Origin: Olsenella_K sp051878835
GTDB taxonomy: Bacteria > Actinomycetota > Coriobacteriia > Coriobacteriales > Atopobiaceae
Direction of reading: 5' to 3'
Assembly (NCBI GenBank): GCA_051878835.1
Contig: JBJEKW010000052.1
Coordinates: 1-46,334, forward strand
DNA length: 46,334 bases
Position 1 is the first letter of the stretch. Every line of letters starts with the position of its first letter. The notes under the pieces are model-generated. The model had not been told where the DNA came from, made no database searches, and saw only the letters and a program-made list of their open reading frames with translations. The position numbers and the translations under genes were made by a program. Shown here one piece after another: positions 8,277 through 16,363 of the stretch.

Positions 8277-8290
8277 TGTTATGCGGAACA
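8277..8290. promoter_or_regulatory. candidate CdaR operator upstream of the transporter
   Basis: TGTTATGCGGAACA, with arms TGTT/AACA. It is identical at 12 of 14 positions to the site at 12645-12658. It starts exactly 80 bp before the predicted -10 box (8357), the same distance as at the gudD promoter. It lies in the 276-bp divergent region between the MBL/garD unit and the transporter, so it could serve both. Confidence 0.6.
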
Positions 8291-8333
8291 TGCTTTCGTT
8301 TGCTGGGGCGGCTCTCTTCTGTTCCAGGCAGAC

Positions 8334-8362
8334 TTTTTGGCGGACGTCGGGCACCGTAGGAT
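8334..8362 (+). promoter_or_regulatory. predicted promoter of the CitMHS-type transporter
   Basis: TTTTTG (8334-8339), 17-bp spacer, TAGGAT (8357-8362). The -35 box is poor, as expected for an activator-dependent promoter. The position is supported mainly by its fixed distance from the upstream 14-bp motif. Confidence 0.5.
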
Positions 8363-8472
8363 TCATTGTGTGGCGGGTAAGGGAGCTGCGAGAGCACAGC
8401 CCTACATTCGTTAGCCTCGCCATACTCCACCGGGCTTTCCGGGGTGAGGAACCGTCGATTGGAGGGGTCTGC

Positions 8473-9822
8473 GTGAACTTGGGACTGGCACTGCTTGGAT
8501 TCGCGACCATGATTGTGATTACGGTCGTGCTGCTGAAGAACAAGGTGAGCACGCTGCTTGCCTTCACGGTGTTCCCGCTGGTGGCGGGTGTCATTGCCGT
8601 CTATGTTGCGGCGGGCAGCTTCACCGCGGTGGACATCACGAGCCTTCCTGGCACATTTGGCACGTGGCTGAAGGATGGCTTCTCGAAGACGACATCAATT
8701 TCGTTGATGATGCTGTTCTCGCTGCCGTACTTCATGATGATTGCTGACACGGGCATGTTCGACGACATAGTCAAGTTCCTTATGCGTCGCATGAAGGTGT
8801 CCGCTCCGGTCATCTGCATTCTGACGGTGATTGTCGCCTGCATCTGCGAGCTTGACGGCTCCATCACTTCCGTGTTTCTGATTACCGTTCCGCTGATGCT
8901 TCCCCTGTACGAGAAGTTCGGCATGGACAAGAAGATCCTGCCGTTCCTGATCTGCGTCGCCATCCTGATCATGTGCAACACGCCCTGGAACCCGAAGATC
9001 CTGCGCGCCGCATCCCTAGTGGCGGACCAGGGCATCACCGGCACCGACCTGTTCATCAAGATCGTCCCCATTCAGATTTTCATGTTTGTGCTGCTCATCG
9101 GCATCGCAGTGTTCTTTGGCGTGAAGGAGCGCAAGAGCAAGCAGAGCGACGCCAGCATCTCCAACGAGGAGCTCCTGGCACAGTTCAAGGACACCGAGCT
9201 CACGCGCCACAACCACTTTGCCTTCAACCTGCTGTTCACGGCATTCCTGGTCTTCTGCCTGATTGCCTTCGAGAGCATTCCCCAGTACTACGTCTTTGCC
9301 TTCGGCCTGGTCGTTGCGCTGCAGGTGAACTACGGCGACCTCAAGCTGCAGAACAAGCTGCTGAAGAAGTACGCCGGCTCGCTGTTCCCCGTCCTTCCTG
9401 CAGTGCTCCTGTCGGGCGTCGTCGTTGGCGTGATGCAGGACAGCGGCATGCTTGACGCCATGGTCCAGCTGCTGATGGCCATCGTCCCCTCTGCTCTGGG
9501 TCCCTACCTGTACCTCATCATCGCCCTGTTCAGCACGCCGCTCATGCTGCTGTTCACGAACGATACCTGGTTCTATGCCCTCATGCCTCTGATCATTGCC
9601 TTCTCGGCGCAGTACGGCGTGCCTGCAGAGGTTGTCATCGCGGCCCTCTACATGAACTTCGGCTCCATGATCTCGGTCGTGGCCCAGCCTCAGCTCTACA
9701 TCGCGACGGACCTTACGGGAATCACGATCGACGAGCACATCAAGTTCTCGTTCCTCAAGCTGTGGGCCATCAACGTCGTCGTCGTACTGTTTGGCGTCGT
9801 GACCGGTGTGTTCATGCCCTAG
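8473..9822 (+). CDS. CitMHS/dicarboxylate-type transporter, probable galactarate/glucarate permease
   Basis: 449-residue polytopic membrane protein, about 11-12 hydrophobic segments, resembling the CitMHS family of ion transporters. Typical features are the first-half motif SLMMLFSLPYFMMIADTGMFDDIVKF, ACICELDGSITSVFLITVPLMLPLYEKFGM and CNTPWNPKILRAAS. The usual H+/Na+-coupled uptake of citrate-like acids suggests, with these neighbours, uptake of galactarate or glucarate. I chose GTG 8473, preceded by GGAGGGG, because upstream sequence in the frame is antisense to the MBL gene and not family-like. It is the only transporter in the cluster. A 13-bp hairpin terminator follows. Confidence 0.83.
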   Translation: MNLGLALLGFATMIVITVVLLKNKVSTLLAFTVFPLVAGVIAVYVAAGSFTAVDITSLPGTFGTWLKDGFSKTTSISLMMLFSLPYFMMIADTGMFDDIVKFLMRRMKVSAPVICILTVIVACICELDGSITSVFLITVPLMLPLYEKFGMDKKILPFLICVAILIMCNTPWNPKILRAASLVADQGITGTDLFIKIVPIQIFMFVLLIGIAVFFGVKERKSKQSDASISNEELLAQFKDTELTRHNHFAFNLLFTAFLVFCLIAFESIPQYYVFAFGLVVALQVNYGDLKLQNKLLKKYAGSLFPVLPAVLLSGVVVGVMQDSGMLDAMVQLLMAIVPSALGPYLYLIIALFSTPLMLLFTNDTWFYALMPLIIAFSAQYGVPAEVVIAALYMNFGSMISVVAQPQLYIATDLTGITIDEHIKFSFLKLWAINVVVVLFGVVTGVFMP

Positions 9823-9851
9823 GCCTCACTGCAGAAACATCGATAGACAAA

Positions 9852-9886
9852 AGAGGACCCGCGCAGCAACTTTGCGCGGGTCCTCT
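9852..9886. terminator. strong bidirectional terminator
   Basis: 13-bp perfect stem (9852-9864 with 9874-9886) between the convergent transporter and cdaR-like genes. A short A run on the left serves the leftward transcript. Confidence 0.85.
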
Positions 9887-9918
9887 GTGCATGACCCATC
9901 GAGTGAGGGAGTTCTTCT

Positions 9919-11046
9919 TTACCGCAGCTCATTTCTTTGGCGCAGGTAGCTCCGTAGCTTGAACGCCATGGAGAGCACCGCGTAGTCCGACAGGTCGCGT
10001 GGGTTGTAGCCGGTCATGCGTGCGATCTTGTTCAGCCGGTTCTGGAGCGTGTTCTTGTGCAGGAAGAGCTCGTCGGCGCTGTGCGTGATGCTCCCGTTGT
10101 GGCGCGTGTACGAGTCGAACACCACCTGGAAGTCATCGATCTCCTCGTCGGACAGGTCTCCGAACACGTGGTTCACGAAGCTGACGGACTCGTCTTTGGG
10201 AATGGCCGTGAACAGGATGCCCTCGTCCATGCTCTCGAAGAACCGGACGTTCCCCTTGTGCTTGAACATGGACCAGCTCAGCGCCCTGCCGGCCTTCTGG
10301 TAGCTTCGCCAGTACTCCTCCTCGGACGTGGCGGTGTCTCCCACGCCGAAGTAGAACTCCGCACCCAGATGGTCCTCCAGGTCCCCTTGTATGCTTCGGA
10401 CGAAGGGGGAGAGATTGCTTCCGTCCCTGTTGGTGAATATCCGCACCTCCTTCTCGGTCGCTGAGAAGAAGCATCCCGGCTCCTGGGACAGCCGTGCGTA
10501 GAGGATGGGAAAGACGTCGCCAATCTTGTTGAGCTCCTCGCCGTCGGCTCTCTTTCCTACCAGCGCCCTGCGTGGGATCGAGAGGTCGATGTTCAGCACC
10601 GACGCAAGGTAGTCCACCAGGCTATGGTCGTGGTGCTTCAGCACCAGCAGGTTCACGAGGTTCGAGAAGCGTTCCATCGCGTCGAATCGAACCACCTGGT
10701 CGTGATTCTCGCGTATGAGTATCTCTGTCATCCTGCCGATGATGGTGCCGAACGAGCTGACCTCGTCCAGCTCGCCGGTCATGCCCACCACCGCCACGAC
10801 TGCCCCATTGAACAGCACAGGCACGTTGATCCCGTGCTTTGCGCCCTTGAACTTGCCACTGTCATCGACCGCCACCGTCTGATGGGTCTTTGCGGCAAGC
10901 CGGGCCGCGTCGTGTGTGGTGCCGACGCGCGAGGCGTCGGTGCTGGCCACCACGCGTCCCGTCGTGTCAAAGAGGTTGATCTCGTGGTTGACCACGTCCT
11001 TCAGGCTGGTCACGATGCTCTTTGCGATTTTGGGGTCTAGGTCCAT
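9919..11046 (-). CDS. cdaR: CdaR-type sugar diacid regulator
   Basis: 375-residue transcription factor with the CdaR architecture. The N-terminal sugar-diacid recognition domain (KIAKSIVTSLKDVVNHEINLFDTTGRVVASTDASRVGTTHDAA, with IGRMTEILIRENH near residue 120) binds diacids such as glucarate or galactarate. The C-terminal PucR-type helix-turn-helix is HSADELFLHKNTLQNRLNKIARMTGYNPRDLSDY. It should activate the gar/gud genes on both sides. ATG 11046 opens MDLDPKIAKS as expected, but its ribosome site is weak; a TTG start at 11073 preceded by AAGG is an alternative. The leader overlaps the candidate operator at 11151-11164, so autoregulation is possible. Confidence 0.88.
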   Translation of the reverse strand: MDLDPKIAKSIVTSLKDVVNHEINLFDTTGRVVASTDASRVGTTHDAARLAAKTHQTVAVDDSGKFKGAKHGINVPVLFNGAVVAVVGMTGELDEVSSFGTIIGRMTEILIRENHDQVVRFDAMERFSNLVNLLVLKHHDHSLVDYLASVLNIDLSIPRRALVGKRADGEELNKIGDVFPILYARLSQEPGCFFSATEKEVRIFTNRDGSNLSPFVRSIQGDLEDHLGAEFYFGVGDTATSEEEYWRSYQKAGRALSWSMFKHKGNVRFFESMDEGILFTAIPKDESVSFVNHVFGDLSDEEIDDFQVVFDSYTRHNGSITHSADELFLHKNTLQNRLNKIARMTGYNPRDLSDYAVLSMAFKLRSYLRQRNELR

Positions 11047-11150
11047 GGCGTGTCTTTGACCTTTCGTTAGCAATGGACCTTGCTGCGAGGCCCTTGGCTG
11101 TCGAGTGACGAGCGCTGCTTCCGAGCGCTGCTATGAAATATGACACATGA

Positions 11151-11164
11151 TGTTACACATGACA
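11151..11164. promoter_or_regulatory. candidate CdaR operator between cdaR and the gudX-like gene
   Basis: TGTTACACATGACA matches the gudD site at 11 of 14 positions. It begins 81 bp before a plausible -10 box (TATCTT, 11232-11237) of the gudX-like gene. A partly overlapping repeat of the same sequence (TGACACATGA) lies immediately to the left, so the site may be bipartite. Confidence 0.5.
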
Positions 11165-11208
11165 GCCATGACTTCACCATTGGCATGGATGGTCTGTTAC
11201 TGGTCCCA

Positions 11209-11237
11209 TAGTGGTGTGCCGCGCACCAACGTATCTT
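11209..11237 (+). promoter_or_regulatory. tentative promoter of the gudX-like gene
   Basis: TAGTGG (11209-11214), 17-bp spacer, TATCTT (11232-11237). Both boxes are weak; the assignment rests on the constant spacing from the upstream 14-bp motif seen at three promoters. Confidence 0.35.
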
Positions 11238-11281
11238 GTAAGGCGTGAAAGGGCAGACGGCCCTGGGAAACGGAGGATCGC

Positions 11282-12625
11282 ATGGTACCCACAATCGAGA
11301 GTATGGAAGTTGTTCCGGTGGCAGGCTATGACAGCATGCTGCTGAACCAGGCTGGAGCTCATGAGCCGTTCTTTACGCGAAACGTAGTGGTCATGCATGA
11401 CTCGCAGGGTTACGAGGGCGTGGGAGAGGTCCCCGGCGGCGAGGTCATCACCAAGCGTCTGGAGTCCTGCATCCCCCTGGTGGTTGGCCAGCCCGTCTCG
11501 CAGTGGAAGAACGTGGTGAGGTCCTGCCGCACCATGCTGGAGCAGCAGATCCAGGGCAACGCGCAGTCCTCGGGCCAGGAGACCGCCCACGCGCAGATAT
11601 TCAAGAAGGTCACCAACGTGCTCACCGGCGTCGAGACGCCCATGCTCGACATCATGGCGAAGCACCTGGAGGTGCCCGTGGCTGCGCTGTTGGGCGAGGG
11701 GCAGGTCCGCGACTCGGTGCGCTTCCTGGCCTACCTGTTCTATGTGGGGGACTATCGCAAGACCGACATGCCCTACCTGCACGACGACGACAACTCCGAC
11801 GAGTGGGGCCGCGTGCGTCGCGAGCCCGCGCTGACCCCGGAGGCCATCGTGCACCAGGCCGAGGCTGCCCAGGAGCGCTTTGGCTTCCACGACTTCAAGC
11901 TGAAGGGCGGCGTGTTCGAGGGCAAGGAGGAGATCAAGGCCATCAAGGCTCTGAAGAAGCGCTTCCCGGACGCGCGCATCAACATCGACCCCAATGGCTG
12001 CTGGTCGCTGAGGGAGTCCTTGGAGCTGTGCCGTGACATGACGGGAGTCCTGACCTACGTCGAGGACCCCTGCGGCGCCGAGGGCCGCTTCTCCGGCCGC
12101 GAGATCATGGCCGAGTTCCATCGCCTGACGGGACTCCCGACCGCCACGAACATGATTGACACCGACTGGCGCGAGATGAAGGCGGCCATCCGCCTGGACT
12201 CCGTGACCATCCCGCTGGCAGACCCCCACTTCTGGACCATGGAGGGTTGCGTGCGCGTGGCCCAGCTGTGCCACGACATGGACCTCACGTGGGGCGTGCA
12301 CTCCAACAACCACTTCGACATCTCGCTGGCCATGGTGGCGCAGGCTGCCGCCGCCGCACCGGGCAAGCTGAACGCCTGCGACACCCACTACATCTGGCAG
12401 GATGGTCAGCACCTGGGTAAGGTGGCCCCGCACTTCGAGGACGGCTGCCTGCGCGTTCCTCGTGACGGTGTCGGACTGGGCATCGAGCTGGACCACCAGA
12501 AGCTCGAGGCCGCCCACAAGCTCTACGTCGACAACGGTTGCGGCACGCGCGACGACGCCCGCGGCATGCAGTTCTACATCCCCGGCTGGAAGTACGACTC
12601 GCACAGGCCCGCGATGGTGCGCTAG
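11282..12625 (+). CDS. glucarate dehydratase-related protein (GudX-like)
   Basis: 447-residue enolase-superfamily protein, close paralogue of the next gene. Catalytic elements of glucarate dehydratase are present: KLKGG (acid/base Lys), NIDPNGCWS and YVEDPCGAEGRFSGRE (metal ligands), NMIDTDWREM, and SNNHFDISLAM (His). However, the segment between about residues 90 and 115, which in true GudD reads GGRGxQTFDLRTT and lines the substrate pocket, is replaced by an unrelated Gln/Ala-rich stretch (EQQIQGNAQSSGQETAHAQ). This recalls E. coli GudX, encoded beside GudD and of low or unknown activity. A subunit, regulator or altered-specificity dehydratase are all possible. It has its own upstream motif, and a second promoter lies before gudD. 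Confidence 0.82.
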   Translation: MVPTIESMEVVPVAGYDSMLLNQAGAHEPFFTRNVVVMHDSQGYEGVGEVPGGEVITKRLESCIPLVVGQPVSQWKNVVRSCRTMLEQQIQGNAQSSGQETAHAQIFKKVTNVLTGVETPMLDIMAKHLEVPVAALLGEGQVRDSVRFLAYLFYVGDYRKTDMPYLHDDDNSDEWGRVRREPALTPEAIVHQAEAAQERFGFHDFKLKGGVFEGKEEIKAIKALKKRFPDARINIDPNGCWSLRESLELCRDMTGVLTYVEDPCGAEGRFSGREIMAEFHRLTGLPTATNMIDTDWREMKAAIRLDSVTIPLADPHFWTMEGCVRVAQLCHDMDLTWGVHSNNHFDISLAMVAQAAAAAPGKLNACDTHYIWQDGQHLGKVAPHFEDGCLRVPRDGVGLGIELDHQKLEAAHKLYVDNGCGTRDDARGMQFYIPGWKYDSHRPAMVR

Positions 12626-12644
12626 CTCTAAGCGCCTTGCTCGA

Positions 12645-12658
12645 TGTTACACGGAACA
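12645..12658. promoter_or_regulatory. candidate CdaR operator upstream of gudD
   Basis: TGTTACACGGAACA, flanked to give ATGTT-N9-AACAT symmetry. It begins 80 bp before the -10 box at 12725, as at the transporter promoter, placing it near -86 from the start of transcription, a usual activator position. Confidence 0.62.
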
Positions 12659-12701
12659 ACATGCGAGCAAGTAAATGAGCCGTCTTTTGTATTCCGTGCC
12701 T

Positions 12702-12730
12702 TTGAAGTGTTCCACAAGCCTACGTAGCAT
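12702..12730 (+). promoter_or_regulatory. predicted gudD promoter
   Basis: TTGAAG (12702-12707), 17-bp spacer, TAGCAT (12725-12730), in the 156-bp gap between the two dehydratase genes. This implies gudD can be transcribed independently of the gudX-like gene. Confidence 0.65.
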
Positions 12731-12781
12731 AGTTAGCAGATTCAGGACCCACTGAGTCTGCAAATAGAAGCGGAGGTCGCA

Positions 12782-14107
12782 ATGGTTCCCAAGATTGAAA
12801 AGATGGAAGTCTATCCCGTGGCAGGCTACGACAGCATGTTGCTGAACCTCTCGGGTGCCCATGGTCCGTACTTCACGCGCAACGTGGTCATCCTGACTGA
12901 CTCCGAGGGCGTCGAGGGCATCAGCGAGGTTCCCGGCTCCACGAAGATCACCGAGGTCCTGAACGAGGTGGACGACCTCGTGGTGGGCCAGCCCATCTCG
13001 CAGTGGAAGAACGTCGTTCGCTCCATCCACGACAAGTACGCCAGCCTGGACAAGGGCGGCCGTGGTGCCCAGACGTTCGACCTGCGTACCACCGTCCACG
13101 TGCAGACCGCAGTCGAGGCCGCAATGCTCGACATCCTGGGCAAGCACCTCGAGGTGCCCGTGGCGTCGCTTCTGGGCGAGGGCCAGCAGCGCGACTCCGT
13201 GCGCTTCCTGTGCTACCTGTTCTATGTCGGCGACCGTACGAAGACCGACCTGCCCTACATCCACGACGACGACAACTCGGACGCCTGGGGCCGCATCCGT
13301 CGCGAGCCCGCGCTGACCCCCGAGGCCATCGTTGAGCAGGCCAAAGCCGCAACCGAGCGCTACGGGTTCGTGGACTACAAGCTGAAGGGCGGCGTGTTCC
13401 AGGGCAAGGAGGAGATCAAGGCCATCAAGGCGCTAAAGAAGCAGTTCCCCAACGCCCGCATCGACCTGGACCCCAACGGCTGCTGGTCTTTGGCCGAGGC
13501 CGTCGACCTTTGCAAGGACATGGTCGGCACCCTGACCTATGTCGAGGACCCCTGCGGTGCCGAGGGCCGCTTCTCCGGCCGCGAGGTCATGGCCGAGTTC
13601 CATCGCCTGACCGGGCTCCCCACCGCCACGAACATGATCGCCACCGACTGGCGCGAGATGAAGGCCGCAATCCGCCTGGATTCCGTGACCATCCCGCTGG
13701 CAGACCCTCACTTCTGGACCATGGAGGGCGCCACGCGCGTGGCCCAGCTGTGCCACGACATGGACCTCACCTGGGGCGTGCACTCCAACAACCACTTCGA
13801 CATCTCGCTGGCCATGGTCGCGCACACCGCCGCGGCGGCTCCCGGCTTCTACAACGCCTGCGACACCCACTACATCTGGCAGGACGGTCAGGCGCTCACC
13901 AAGAACCCGCCCAAGATCGAGGACGGCCGCGTGAAGGTGCCCTACGACGTTCCCGGCCTGGGCATCGAGATTGACCGCGACGCCCTGATGAAGGCGCACA
14001 AGCTCTTTGTCGACAACAACCTGGGGACGCGTGACGACTCCATCGGCATGCAGTACCTCATCCCCGGCTGGAAGTTCGACGGCAAGCGCCCAGCGCTCGT
14101 ACGCTAG
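12782..14107 (+). CDS. gudD: glucarate dehydratase
   Basis: 441-residue enolase-superfamily enzyme converting D-glucarate to 5-dehydro-4-deoxy-D-glucarate (EC 4.2.1.40). It matches E. coli GudD throughout as I recall it: MEVYPVAGYDSMLLNLSGAH at the start, GGRGAQTFDLRTTVHVQT in the capping region, YKLKGGVF with the catalytic Lys pair, DLDPNGCWS and VEDPCGAEGRFSG metal ligands, SNNHFDISLA with the catalytic His, and a C-terminus GMQYLIPGWKFDGKRPALVR. Unlike the upstream paralogue it keeps all substrate-pocket segments. A ribosome site (GGAGG) precedes ATG 12782. It heads the run gudD, aldolase, glycerate kinase, reductase that takes glucarate to pyruvate and 2-phosphoglycerate or glycerate phosphate. 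Confidence 0.96.
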   Translation: MVPKIEKMEVYPVAGYDSMLLNLSGAHGPYFTRNVVILTDSEGVEGISEVPGSTKITEVLNEVDDLVVGQPISQWKNVVRSIHDKYASLDKGGRGAQTFDLRTTVHVQTAVEAAMLDILGKHLEVPVASLLGEGQQRDSVRFLCYLFYVGDRTKTDLPYIHDDDNSDAWGRIRREPALTPEAIVEQAKAATERYGFVDYKLKGGVFQGKEEIKAIKALKKQFPNARIDLDPNGCWSLAEAVDLCKDMVGTLTYVEDPCGAEGRFSGREVMAEFHRLTGLPTATNMIATDWREMKAAIRLDSVTIPLADPHFWTMEGATRVAQLCHDMDLTWGVHSNNHFDISLAMVAHTAAAAPGFYNACDTHYIWQDGQALTKNPPKIEDGRVKVPYDVPGLGIEIDRDALMKAHKLFVDNNLGTRDDSIGMQYLIPGWKFDGKRPALVR

Positions 14108-14128
14108 CAGGTTTCATCGGTTCGGACT

Positions 14129-14172
14129 GGCCGCACGAATCCCCACAGTTCCCCCTGAGGTTTCGTGCGGCC
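14129..14172 (+). promoter_or_regulatory. intercistronic hairpin between gudD and the aldolase gene
   Basis: 11-bp perfect stem GGCCGCACGAA (14129-14139) / TTCGTGCGGCC (14162-14172) with a 22-base loop. No T run follows and a strong ribosome site starts four bases after it, so it looks more like an mRNA-stability or processing element than a terminator. Confidence 0.6.
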
Positions 14173-14191
14173 GCATTTGGAGGAAGGCCTT

Positions 14192-15103
14192 ATGTCAAAG
14201 GCGATAAGTGCAAACGGCTACCACGGCATCTTTGTTCCCATCCTGACCCCCGTCGACCAGACGGGCGCCATCGACGAGGCAAGGCTGCGCAAGCAGGTGG
14301 ACTATGTGATTGACCACGGCGTCGACGGCATCCTGGCCTTCGGGTCGAACTCCGAGTTCTACATGTTCGACGACGACGAGATGATCGATGCCACGAAGGT
14401 GATCCTGGACCAGGCCGCTGGTCGTGTTCCTGTGATGTTCGGCGTCGGCCACATCCGCACCAGCAAGTGCGTCGAGCTGGCACGCAGGGCGGCAGCTCTG
14501 GACGTCGACGCCATTTCGGTGCTGCAGCCGATGTTCATCAAGCCCACGACCGAGGCGCTGTACAACCACTACGCCGCCATCGCCAAGGCGGTTCCGGACA
14601 CGGCGATGTTCATCTATAACAACCCCGGCAGGGCAGGCTACCCCGTGCCCATCCCCACCATCGCTGCGCTGGCGCACGACTTCCAGAACATCGTTGGCAT
14701 CAAGGACTCCTCCGGCAACATCACGAACCTGCAGGAGCTCGTCCGCCTGACGTCGGACATCAACTTCACGGTCTTTGCTGGCAAGGACACGGTCGTATTC
14801 GCCGGGCTTTGCTGCGGCGCCAACGGCGCGGTGTGCTCAACGGCAAACATCTTCCCGGATCTGGTCTGCGGCATCTACGACAAGTTCGTCGCAGGGGACT
14901 ACGCGGGATCGCGTGCCGACCAATTCAAGCTCAACCCCATCCGCCTATCGCAGGACGCGGCCAGCTTCCCGGCCGCGACGAAGGACATGGCAAACCTGAT
15001 GGGCATGGAGGTCGGACCTTCCATTCTGCCGACCGAGCCTACCAAGGGCGCCGCGCTCGAGGGAATGAAGGCAGCCATGCGCGAAGGCGGATATCTGAAG
15101 TAG
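14192..15103 (+). CDS. DapA-family aldolase, probable 5-dehydro-4-deoxyglucarate aldolase
   Basis: 303-residue class I (Schiff-base) lyase of the dihydrodipicolinate synthase/N-acetylneuraminate lyase family. Visible active-site parts are the N-terminal GIFVPILTPVDQTGAID, the loop AFGSNSEFYMF, the Tyr of FIYNNPGRAGY and the Schiff-base Lys in VGIKDSSGN. E. coli uses an unrelated class II enzyme (GarL) for this step. The genes directly downstream encode glycerate kinase and tartronate semialdehyde reductase, so cleavage to pyruvate plus tartronate semialdehyde is the logical role. A decarboxylating dehydratase (KdgD type) would not need them. Start ATG 14192 follows GGAGGAAGG. Confidence 0.82.
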   Translation: MSKAISANGYHGIFVPILTPVDQTGAIDEARLRKQVDYVIDHGVDGILAFGSNSEFYMFDDDEMIDATKVILDQAAGRVPVMFGVGHIRTSKCVELARRAAALDVDAISVLQPMFIKPTTEALYNHYAAIAKAVPDTAMFIYNNPGRAGYPVPIPTIAALAHDFQNIVGIKDSSGNITNLQELVRLTSDINFTVFAGKDTVVFAGLCCGANGAVCSTANIFPDLVCGIYDKFVAGDYAGSRADQFKLNPIRLSQDAASFPAATKDMANLMGMEVGPSILPTEPTKGAALEGMKAAMREGGYLK

Positions 15104-15151
15104 CTCTTCGTTGGCCTATGGCTAGGAAGATCGCAGGAGGGAGGGGCTCCC

Positions 15152-16306
15152 ATGGCCTCGCTCAGCGTGGTAATAGCATCGGATTCGTTCAAGGGATCTG
15201 CCAGCAGCAGGCAGGTGGATGATCTGCTGGCCGAGGGCATCCATCGGGTCGTACCGGACGCCAACACGATGACGTTCCCCATCGCCGACGGCGGAGAAGG
15301 CACGATGGACGCGCTTGTGAGCGCGTGCGGGGGAGAGGTGCGCTCCGTTACGGTGAGCGGTCCCCTGGGGGACGACGTCGTCGCCCACTACGCGCTCATA
15401 GACGGTGGGGACGAGGCGGTCATCGAGATGGCCGAGGCCAGTGGCATCACGCTCATAGGGCAGAGCCCCGAGAACGCCCTGCGCGCCTCGACCCTTGGCG
15501 TGGGTCAGGTCATCCTGGCAGCCATGGACGATGGCGCTCGAAAGATCTACGTCGGCCTGGGCGGCAGCGCCACCAGCGATGGCGGAGCCGGCATGGCAAA
15601 GGCCCTCGGAGCGCGCTTCCTGGACGAGTCCGGCAATGGCATCCCCTGTGGCGTCGTGGGACTGGAATCGCTGGCTTCCATAGATGTCTCGGGGCTTGAT
15701 TCTCGTCTGTCCGACGTGGAGTTCGTGGCGCTGACCGACGTCCGCAACCCACTTTGTGGGCCTAATGGCGCCGTGTATGTGTACGGCCCCCAGAAGGGCC
15801 TTGCCAGCCATGACCTGGCTCAGGTGGACGGATGGATGCGTCACTACAGCGAGATACTGCTGCGTGACGTGGGCGCCGACGTCGCATCCCTGCCCGGCGC
15901 GGGAGCTGCGGGTGGCCTGGGTGCCGGGCTTGTCTCGTTCTGCGGCGCCAGCATCGTCTCGGGCATAGACTTCGTGTTGCAGAAGATCGAGCTCGAGAAG
16001 GCCATGGCGGGGGCCGACCTTGTGGTCACGGGTGAGGGTCGCATGGACTCGCAGTCCGCCAACGGGAAGGCTCCCGTGGGAGTGGCACGCCTGGCCAAGC
16101 GTCACGGCATCCCCGTGGTCGCCGTGGTTGGCAGCAGGGCAGACGACCTGGGAAGCGTCTACTCCCAAGGTATCGATTTGGTGATACCTACGGTGACGGC
16201 ACCCATGACGCTGCAGGAGTGCATCGACCGCGTGGACGTCAGCGTCCCCCTGGCGGGCGAGAGCTCGGCCAGAGCGTTCCTCCTGGGCAGGGCATCCGGC
16301 GAGTGA
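15152..16306 (+). CDS. garK: glycerate kinase (GarK/GlxK family)
   Basis: 384-residue glycerate kinase. It phosphorylates D-glycerate from tartronate semialdehyde reduction, feeding glycolysis; bacterial GarK gives 2-phosphoglycerate. Family marks are the N-terminal VVIASDSFKGSASSRQV, the phosphate loop PIADGGEGTMDAL, the glycine-rich GLGGSATSDGGAGMAKALGARF, and LVVTGEGRMDSQSANGKAPVGVA in the C-terminal half. Length is normal. GGAGG precedes ATG 15152. It is 48 bp from the aldolase and 57 bp from the reductase gene, all in one operon. Confidence 0.93.
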   Translation: MASLSVVIASDSFKGSASSRQVDDLLAEGIHRVVPDANTMTFPIADGGEGTMDALVSACGGEVRSVTVSGPLGDDVVAHYALIDGGDEAVIEMAEASGITLIGQSPENALRASTLGVGQVILAAMDDGARKIYVGLGGSATSDGGAGMAKALGARFLDESGNGIPCGVVGLESLASIDVSGLDSRLSDVEFVALTDVRNPLCGPNGAVYVYGPQKGLASHDLAQVDGWMRHYSEILLRDVGADVASLPGAGAAGGLGAGLVSFCGASIVSGIDFVLQKIELEKAMAGADLVVTGEGRMDSQSANGKAPVGVARLAKRHGIPVVAVVGSRADDLGSVYSQGIDLVIPTVTAPMTLQECIDRVDVSVPLAGESSARAFLLGRASGE

Positions 16307-16363
16307 TACCTTTTCACCGTTTCGTATAGTTCAATGTGTGTTTCACGAGAAAGGAAGCACGAA

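Noticed and set aside
7885..8472. N-terminal extension of the CitMHS-type transporter
   Set aside because: The stretch is largely antisense to the MBL gene and not transporter-like; GTG 8473 has a good ribosome site.
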